Assembly (NCBI RefSeq): GCF_014645015.1
Contig: NZ_BMLC01000002.1
Coordinates: 496,001 to 560,000 of the forward strand
Length of the DNA stretch: 64,000 nucleotides
Source: Salinibacterium xinjiangense
GTDB lineage: Bacteria > Actinomycetota > Actinomycetes > Actinomycetales > Microbacteriaceae
Reading direction: 5' to 3'
A program made the position numbers and the translations under genes. The notes under the pieces were generated by a model. That model saw only the letters and a list, made by a program, of their open reading frames with translations. It ran no database searches and was not told the origin of the DNA. Positions 58,486 to 64,000 of this stretch are shown here, one piece after another. How positions within the stretch are numbered: the stretch's first letter is position 1; each line of letters begins with the position of its first letter.

Positions 58486-60645
58486 GTGGGTATTCTCACC
58501 GCGCTCGACTCTGTTCGACACGCAACCAGGCTCGTGGATGCCATGCGGCTCGCCGATGAGCTCGCCTTCGAGGCCAGCCGCGAGGGCGGCGTCAGGACTA
58601 TCCGTGTCTTGAAGGCAGCCATCGCCGACGATAACCAGCTCGTCGCCATAGCCGCCACGCACGCCCTGTCCGGTATTTTCGACGAAGACGCAGACCGGGC
58701 GATATCGAAGCTCCTGTCGAGCCGGAAAGGCTTCCTGCGCGAGCATGCCGCCTGGGCGCTCTGCTCGCGACTTCCCCAGGTCGACGCCGTCAGCCGGCTG
58801 ATCGGGCTCGTGATCGTCGGGGGATTCGGCGGGATGGTCGCCCAGCGCACCCTCGAGCAGTGGTCGCATTCGACCCCGCAGATCATCGCCGTCGGGCTCG
58901 AAGGCGCCCTCCTCGGTGTGCGCGACGAAGATGCACGGTACCGGCTCGTCGAGACCCTGGGGCTGGTTCGCAGCGGTATGACTATCGCGCCACTGCTGCG
59001 AATGGCGGCAGACGAGAACGAGTTCGAGGTCGTGCGCGTGGCCGCCGTGTCGGCCCTCGGGCAACGCGGACCCGATCCACGTATCGTCAGTTATCTCGAT
59101 GGTGTGGCAGCAGTAGCAGATAGCTACCTCGCCGATGTCGCGAAGCTCTCGCGGTTCGATATCTCCGAATTGCCTGCCCAGGCGAATCCCGGTGTCCTGA
59201 CCGTCGCGCAACTTTTCCTGCACGCCGATATCGACGCCAATCTGTTGCAGGTGGGTAGCGGCGACAACGGCGGAATCGCGACACTGCTCGTGCGCCTGGG
59301 CGACGCCCTCATTGCGGCACCGGATGACTCGACCAGGGTCGAGCGGGTGATCACCCTGTCTCGGGGAACCGCCACAGACGCCGTGGCGAGCGTGTCCGAG
59401 ATCGCGACCACGGCATCGGGACACGTGTACGGTCGCGTCCCGACCCTGAGTGAGCCGATCCAGTCCGCAAGCGCCTGGCCGCTGCGTGTCGCAGTGCGGC
59501 GGGGCATCCGGAGGCTGCTGCGAGCCGCGGGTGGCGTCGATGTGCTCCACCTCAGGATGGCCGATGTCGGTAGCCTCGCCGCGGCCGATGTCGCCCGGGA
59601 GCTCGACATCCCCGTCGTGTTCACCGTCGCTCCAGACCCCCATGCCGTCATCGATTCGCTCGACAACTCGGGCGCCCTCACCCAGCAGAACTTCGGCGAC
59701 GTCGACGAACGCGAGCATTTCTGGTTCAGGGTCAGGCTCGTGCAGCGGATGGCGGCGAACGCCGACCACACGGTGCTGTTTCCGAGGCCGAATCTCGAGA
59801 GCGACATGCGCGAGCTCGTCGGCATCGATATCAACGCGCATCCGGAGCGGCATTCGATCGTGCCGGAGGGCATCGACATGGGTGTGGTGGATCGCGCCGT
59901 GGACGAAGCCGCAGACCTGGCGGCGGGCCTCCCGGGCTCGAAGCCGCTGGAGCAACTGCGCGACCTGCTCGAGGCCCTGCCGGAATGGCGCAGGGGCCTT
60001 CCGCTGCTGGTCAGCGTCGGCCGGTTCCACCGGGTCAAGGGCATGGCGACGATCGTCGAGGCCTGGGCGAACGGGCCGCTGGCCGACCGCGCCAACCTGC
60101 TGTTGATCGGGGGAAACCTGCAGTCGCCGTCAGCGGATGAACTGCAGCAACTCGCGGCGATGGACGCGGTCATCCCCGCCGACAACCGTGTGCAGCACGG
60201 CCTGCTGCTCGCGGGCCACCAGCCCAACGACACAGCGGCGCGATGGGTTGCCGCCGCCCGGTTCGGTGTTCCAGGGCTCGCGGCACCGCGAGGTGTCTAC
60301 GTCTGTGGAAGCCTGAAGGAGGAGTTCGGCATCGCGCTGCTGGAAGCGATGGCGACCGGGCTCTTCGTGGTCGCGCCTGCTGGTGGCGGGCCCGCGACCT
60401 ACGTCCAGCAGAACGTCACGGGACTGCTCGTGCCCACCTGGGATCTCGAGTTGCTGCGCGCGGCGATGGTCGACGCGCTCGACTTCGCCTCTGCCGAGAC
60501 CGATGACGAGCGCCCGGCCCTCTCGCGAGCCACGGTCGAGGAGAGCTTCACGATCCAGGCGATGGCCCGATCGCTGGCCGAGGTCTACAGCGACGTGTCC
60601 ACGGCCCAGGCCGGACTCCGGGAGTGGATCGTGCCCACATCGTGA
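58486..60645 (+). CDS. HEAT-repeat/GT4 glycosyltransferase fusion
   Basis: 719 residues from GTG with GGGAGGGGAGTGAACC upstream. Residues about 20-225 form HEAT/armadillo-like helical repeats (VRTIRVLKAAIADDNQLVAIAATHALSGI, FLREHAAWALCSRL, EVVRVAAVSALGQRG). Residues about 235-715 are a GT-B enzyme of family GT4, similar to sucrose-phosphate-synthase-type transferases: GDNGGIATLLVRLGDAL, VSVGRFHRVKGMATIVEAWA, and LKEEFGIALLEAMATGLFVVAPAGGGPATYV with the E-x7-E motif. HEAT repeats usually bind proteins, so the enzyme may dock on a complex. The next gene overlaps by 4 bases (GTGA). Confidence 0.87.
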   Translation: MGILTALDSVRHATRLVDAMRLADELAFEASREGGVRTIRVLKAAIADDNQLVAIAATHALSGIFDEDADRAISKLLSSRKGFLREHAAWALCSRLPQVDAVSRLIGLVIVGGFGGMVAQRTLEQWSHSTPQIIAVGLEGALLGVRDEDARYRLVETLGLVRSGMTIAPLLRMAADENEFEVVRVAAVSALGQRGPDPRIVSYLDGVAAVADSYLADVAKLSRFDISELPAQANPGVLTVAQLFLHADIDANLLQVGSGDNGGIATLLVRLGDALIAAPDDSTRVERVITLSRGTATDAVASVSEIATTASGHVYGRVPTLSEPIQSASAWPLRVAVRRGIRRLLRAAGGVDVLHLRMADVGSLAAADVARELDIPVVFTVAPDPHAVIDSLDNSGALTQQNFGDVDEREHFWFRVRLVQRMAANADHTVLFPRPNLESDMRELVGIDINAHPERHSIVPEGIDMGVVDRAVDEAADLAAGLPGSKPLEQLRDLLEALPEWRRGLPLLVSVGRFHRVKGMATIVEAWANGPLADRANLLLIGGNLQSPSADELQQLAAMDAVIPADNRVQHGLLLAGHQPNDTAARWVAAARFGVPGLAAPRGVYVCGSLKEEFGIALLEAMATGLFVVAPAGGGPATYVQQNVTGLLVPTWDLELLRAAMVDALDFASAETDDERPALSRATVEESFTIQAMARSLAEVYSDVSTAQAGLREWIVPTS

Positions 60646-61931
60646 CGCTGCTCATCATTTGCCCCGACTACGCGTCGCACCTGCTTCCGCTGGCGACTCT
60701 GGGCACCGCCTGGCGAGACTCCGGCGAGCGTGTCGTCGTGGCCACGGGCCCGGCGATAGCCCCCATCGTTGAATCCTTCGGTTTCGAGAGGGTGCACCTC
60801 CAGCTCGGCAAAGGGTCAAACCCCGGTGTGATCAGGGCTGAAGACCAGCCGCAGGGCGAAGACGACGCCCTGCGCGGCTTCTTCGATGCGACCAGGCGCG
60901 GAATGGTCGACACCCTCGCATTTCAGGCCGAGGCCCGGCTCAGCGACTTCATGTGGGAGCCGGTACGGGTGGCGCGCGCGGTACAGGCGGTCGTCGAATC
61001 CGTCGCGCCCGACGCGATCATCGTCGATCACCTCGCCTTCAGTTCGAGACTTGCACTGGATGCCGCGGGCATCTCGTACGCGGATGTGCTGGTGGGGCAT
61101 CCATCCGCGCTGCCGCTCGCCGGCGAGGTGTACGGATTCCCGCCGGCCTGGCCTGCCGCCTTCCAACCGGGTTCTGGCGACCTCCGCGCTCTGCGCGAGC
61201 TTTGCGACCGCGTGAGCGAATCGTTCACCGCCGAATGGAATGCCGCCCTTGCCGAACTGAATCCTTCTGCCACACCGTCGGCGAATGCTTTTGCGGAGCA
61301 CGGGGAACTGCTGATGCTGAACTATCCGGAAGAGCTCGCCGACGACGCGAGAAAGCAGGCGCTGCCGAAACACGTGTTTCTCGGGTCGTCTGTGCGTGAG
61401 GAAAACCCCGACGCAGAGGTCGACGCCTGGCTGGCGTCGAGTGACGAGCCGTTCGTTTACGTGAGTTTCGGCAGCTTCCTTTCGGTGCGGACGGACGTCA
61501 CGGAGAAGGTCGTGCGCGCCCTGGAGTCGGTCGGGGTCCGGGTCGCTCTCGCGCTCGGCTCCGGCGACCGGCGCGACCTCGGCGACCTGCCGGACGGGTG
61601 GCTGGTGCGCGAGTTCCTGCCCCAGGTGAGGCTGCTCGGCAGCGCAGCGGCAGCTGTCACCCACGGAGGCAACAACAGCGTGACGGAGGCTGTGACGTTC
61701 GGTGTGCCCCTCGTCGTGCTGCCATTCTCGACCGACCAGTTCGCAGGCGCTGAGGCGATCGAGCGAGAGGGTTTCGGGGTGGCGCTGGCGCCCAACGAGG
61801 CGACTGTCGCCGAGCTCCAAGCAGCGATCGCGAGTGCGCTCGCGCTTCCGCGGTTACGCCTGGACGAGCTGGCGCTGAACCTGCGTCAGGCGCCGGGCAG
61901 TGCTCGCGCGTTCAACGCCATGTCTGAATAG
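60642..61931 (+). CDS. GT1-family (MGT/UGT-like) glycosyltransferase
   Basis: 429 residues from GTG at 60642 (GTGA overlap with the previous stop); GTG at 60624 would add six residues. GT-B fold: N-terminal LLIICPDYASHLLPLATLGTAWR, and C-terminal VYVSFGSF, FLPQVRLLGSAAAAVTHGGNNSVTEAVTFGVPLVVLPFSTDQFAGAEAIE, which corresponds to the HGG...E/DQ donor-binding signature of UDP-glycosyltransferases. It probably adds a sugar to a lipid or natural product. Its last 46 bases overlap the convergent GT2 gene. Confidence 0.87.
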   Translation: MTLLIICPDYASHLLPLATLGTAWRDSGERVVVATGPAIAPIVESFGFERVHLQLGKGSNPGVIRAEDQPQGEDDALRGFFDATRRGMVDTLAFQAEARLSDFMWEPVRVARAVQAVVESVAPDAIIVDHLAFSSRLALDAAGISYADVLVGHPSALPLAGEVYGFPPAWPAAFQPGSGDLRALRELCDRVSESFTAEWNAALAELNPSATPSANAFAEHGELLMLNYPEELADDARKQALPKHVFLGSSVREENPDAEVDAWLASSDEPFVYVSFGSFLSVRTDVTEKVVRALESVGVRVALALGSGDRRDLGDLPDGWLVREFLPQVRLLGSAAAAVTHGGNNSVTEAVTFGVPLVVLPFSTDQFAGAEAIEREGFGVALAPNEATVAELQAAIASALALPRLRLDELALNLRQAPGSARAFNAMSE

Positions 61932-62587
61932 GATTCCCCGACCAGCACTCGCATCGCATCGACATCCCCCGCTGCGGCCCTGTAGCGCTCCATCAGCGCG
62001 GCGTTCGCGTCATAGTGCTCGCCTTCGCGGGCCTCGGCTTTGTGGTGGAGGGCGAAGACCGTGCCTTCCGAGCGACGCGGAGGTTCGCCGAGCAGGGTCG
62101 AGTGCGCGAGGTACCAGGCTGCATCCTCGAAACCCCAGCCCCGGAAGCGCTCATCCTGAGCACCATGGCTCTCCCAGGTGCGCCGGGTTGTGACGTACAC
62201 GCCGGAGCAAGCCCCACGCACCAGCTCGAACTCGCAGTCGTCGAGGGCGGTTCCCGCCGCCTGCTGGGCCGAACCGGATGCCCCGAGCCAGTGATACCGG
62301 GTATACGGCAGGTGCACGCGCCCCGAGTCCGCTGCCGCAGCGATCGCCTCCAGTAGGGATTCCCGCTGGGGGATGGTGTCTGCGTCGTTGACCACGACGA
62401 CCCGGTCAGGGTCGGTGATCGAGGCGATTCCGGTGTTACGAGCCTGCGAGAGATTGAAGATCTCGTCGCGGGAGTCGACGAACACGAAATCGACGTCGCC
62501 GATCTCGTCGAGATACCAGGTGCGCACGGAGTCGAGGGCGGGGATTCGTGTCGGTTGCGCGCGCCACGGGATAACCACTGTCAGCAT
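61886..62587 (-). CDS. GT2-type glycosyltransferase (chondroitin-synthase-like fold)
   Basis: 233 residues. LTVVIPWRAQPTRIPALDSVRTWY begins a GT-A domain; ARNTGI and VVVVNDADTIPQRESL carry the nucleotide/metal DxD; RGWGFEDAAWYLA matches the acceptor region of galactosyltransferase-like members (GW.xED). A soluble, complete GT-A domain. It converges on the GT1 gene with an antisense overlap of 46 bases (61886-61931), unusual for two seemingly intact genes. Confidence 0.85.
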   Translation of the reverse strand: MLTVVIPWRAQPTRIPALDSVRTWYLDEIGDVDFVFVDSRDEIFNLSQARNTGIASITDPDRVVVVNDADTIPQRESLLEAIAAAADSGRVHLPYTRYHWLGASGSAQQAAGTALDDCEFELVRGACSGVYVTTRRTWESHGAQDERFRGWGFEDAAWYLAHSTLLGEPPRRSEGTVFALHHKAEAREGEHYDANAALMERYRAAAGDVDAMRVLVGESYSDMALNARALPGA

Positions 62588-62627
62588 CAGACCAGCCTAA
62601 ACGAGCGGATGCCGCTGCCGTGCAGGA

Positions 62628-63008
62628 CTAGGCGGCGTGGTGGAGCAGGGTACGATGCTGCGCCATCGCGATCTGACGATCGACGTCTGCCGTGATGGTA
62701 GCGGGGCCGGTGGTCTTGATTCCCAGCTCACCCTCGATGTGCTTCCACAGCTTTTCGTGCTCGGCCATGGGGGTGGGTTCTGCGACCCGGCGACCCTCGG
62801 TGAGACGGACCGGGTTGAATGCCGTGGCGACCTCGTGGGCGATGGTGTCAGCGACGGTGGCGACGAAAAATGCGTCGTCTGCGGCCGGGCGACCCATTGT
62901 GATGCGGAAGCTTCCACCCGGACCGAACATATCGATCAGGCGCTCGCGCATCAGGTCGAACACAAGTTGTTGTTCGACCTCGGTGGCTGCAGTGTGTCGC
63001 ACGGACAT
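62628..63008 (-). CDS. Conserved hypothetical protein
   Basis: 126 residues from ATG at 63008, with a weak G-rich ribosome-binding site; an upstream start at 63053 is less likely. It begins RHTAATEVEQQLVFDLMRERLIDMFGPGGSFRITMGRPAADDAFFVATVADTIAHEVA. There is no membrane segment. The C-terminus (MAEHEKLWKHIEGELGIKTTG) is helical. I recognise no family; related proteins in actinobacteria are uncharacterised. It lies 49 bases after CorA and may be co-transcribed with it. Confidence 0.6.
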   Translation of the reverse strand: MSVRHTAATEVEQQLVFDLMRERLIDMFGPGGSFRITMGRPAADDAFFVATVADTIAHEVATAFNPVRLTEGRRVAEPTPMAEHEKLWKHIEGELGIKTTGPATITADVDRQIAMAQHRTLLHHAA

Positions 63009-63057
63009 ACCCCCAGTGTGAGGGACGCTACCGCAGGTGGCCGGAAGCGACACGCCG

Positions 63058-64000
63058 CTACAACCAGTCGCGCCTTTTGAATACGAAATACAGGCTCACG
63101 GCCGACCCGAGCATCAGCAGCAGGGCGAGCGGGTAGCCGAAGGTCCATTCGAGTTCGGGCATGTATCTGAAATTCATGCCGTAGATGGCGGCGACGAGGG
63201 TCGGCACGAACAGGATGGCGGCCCATCCGGAGATCTTCTTGACCTGGTCGCCCTGGCGGATGCTGGTCTCTGAGAGGTTTCGCATCTCCTCGTTCTGGCG
63301 CTGCATCACGAGCGTGGACTGCACGGTCAGGGCATTCTCGAGAACCGCCCTGAACGAGTCCGCACGCTCGACGACCTTGAGGCTGTGGTCGAGCACATCC
63401 CGCAGGTTTCGTTGCAACTCGATGTCGACGTTGTATTTTGCGAATCCGGCTTCGAGCGAGCGCAACATGTCGATGAGCGGATGGGTTGCACGCTGGAAGG
63501 CCATGGTCTCGCCGGCCAGTTCGTAGATGCGCCGGAGAACCGAGGGATCGCGGTCGAACAGCTGGTCCTCGATCTCGTCGACGTCGTTCTCAAGACCCCG
63601 GATCACCGGAAGGTACTCGTCGACGACCTCGTCGAGCACCGCGTACAGCACGGATTGCGGGCCGAGGGTGAGCAGCGCCGGTGCCTTCTCGAGCCGCTTA
63701 CGAACTCGCCCGAGGTCGGGAGATTCGGCGTGACGGATCGTCACCGCAAAGTTCGGTCCGATGAACAGGTGCACTTCGCCGAACTCCACCTCTTCCGGCG
63801 CGTCCAGGTATCGCGCTGATCGCAGGACGACGAACAGGGTGTCGCCGAATCGCTCGAGCTTGGGGCGCTGGTGGCCCTTGAGGGCGTCTTCTACGGCGAG
63901 GCGATGGAGGCCGAACTCGACGGCGACCGCTCGCAACTCCTCCTCGGTTGGCCGGTACATGCCGATCCAGGCGAAGCCGCCGTGATCCCGCAGGGCTTCG
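63058..64000 (-). CDS. corA: CorA-family Mg2+/Co2+ transporter, N-terminus beyond window
   Basis: The frame is open to base 64000 (EALRDHGGFAWIGMYRPTEEEL at the edge), so the true start lies outside the window; only ATG at 63960 is visible inside. The cytoplasmic domain (about 300 residues seen) is followed by two C-terminal helices with the channel signature YGMNF between them (AAILFVPTLVAAIYGMNFRYMPE). It forms a pentameric Mg2+ channel. The basic C-terminal end, FKRRDWL, is usual. Confidence 0.95.
   Translation of the reverse strand, partial: EALRDHGGFAWIGMYRPTEEELRAVAVEFGLHRLAVEDALKGHQRPKLERFGDTLFVVLRSARYLDAPEEVEFGEVHLFIGPNFAVTIRHAESPDLGRVRKRLEKAPALLTLGPQSVLYAVLDEVVDEYLPVIRGLENDVDEIEDQLFDRDPSVLRRIYELAGETMAFQRATHPLIDMLRSLEAGFAKYNVDIELQRNLRDVLDHSLKVVERADSFRAVLENALTVQSTLVMQRQNEEMRNLSETSIRQGDQVKKISGWAAILFVPTLVAAIYGMNFRYMPELEWTFGYPLALLLMLGSAVSLYFVFKRRDWL

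Noticed and set aside
58399-60030. Minus-strand open frame of 543 codons
   Set aside because: Antisense to the HEAT-GT4 gene; no recognisable motif.

Overview
The window looks like chromosomal DNA of a high-GC actinobacterium, most likely a member of the Microbacteriaceae; the genus cannot be fixed by eye. The evidence is GC-rich third codon positions throughout, GTG/TTG starts, WhiB1 beside the PdtaS-type sensor kinase (the mycobacterial neighbourhood), an Rv3235-family protein, an IdeR/DtxR-type iron box, and a Chlamydia/Tropheryma-like (class Ic) ribonucleotide reductase. It contains one tRNA (Lys, CTT). There is no rRNA and no CRISPR.

Layout. (1) 1-3792, minus: a surface-glycan operon (hexapeptide acyltransferase, MFS, TolB-like propeller, GT2 running off the left edge), divergent from lhgO (3950). 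(2) 5252-6742: a small membrane protein and an MFS exporter. (3) 6815-10602: the nrd operon, with an inverted pair of DnaA-like boxes and two NrdR boxes upstream, then nrdA, a 50-codon ORF ending in CxxC, and nrdB. (4) 10622-18004: conserved actinobacterial block (Rv3235-like, BldC/excisionase-like HTH, SAF and TadZ-like pair, pdtaS, whiB1, rhodanese, bcp). (5) 18097-27306: probable accessory island, bounded by tRNA-Lys plus an IS3 orfA remnant on the left and a tyrosine-recombinase remnant on the right. Its cargo is an overlapping minus operon (GH26-OpgC fusion, PP2C phosphatase, cellulose-synthase-like GT2, STAS protein, RsbW-like kinase) divergent from a secreted GH26. (6) 27416-29826: FGGY kinase and SDR. 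(7) 30338-34103: iron-box-controlled Fbp-type iron importer. (8) 34254-41128: housekeeping and accessory enzymes (MalY/PatB lyase, MhqO/MhqD-like pair, LLM oxidoreductase, D-amino-acid aldolase/dehydratase, M23 peptidase with a long leader, small membrane protein). (9) 41255-48033: a gamma-glutamylation pathway for a small amine, best explained as ethanolamine (permease, GlnA-like ligase, SDR, ALDH, PuuD-like hydrolase, FadR-type regulator). (10) 48396-49249: small membrane proteins, one with 24-residue repeats. (11) 49400-54650: TetR with a palindromic operator, an MMPL transporter fused to a degenerate ABC-ATPase-like domain, and a YhgE/Pip protein. (12) 55106-57130: TerC behind a probable yybP-ykoY manganese riboswitch. 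(13) 57174-62587: second glycan cluster (pyruvyltransferase, HEAT-GT4 fusion, GT1-like, GT2). (14) 62628-64000: hypothetical gene and CorA running off the right edge.

The strongest candidates for something undescribed are: the partner-switch module wired to a glycan synthase that has a large helical insertion, together with a GH26-OpgC fusion whose acid/base Glu is replaced; the nrdA whose redox-active cysteine tail appears to be a separate, translationally coupled mini-gene; and the MMPL-pseudo-ABC fusion.
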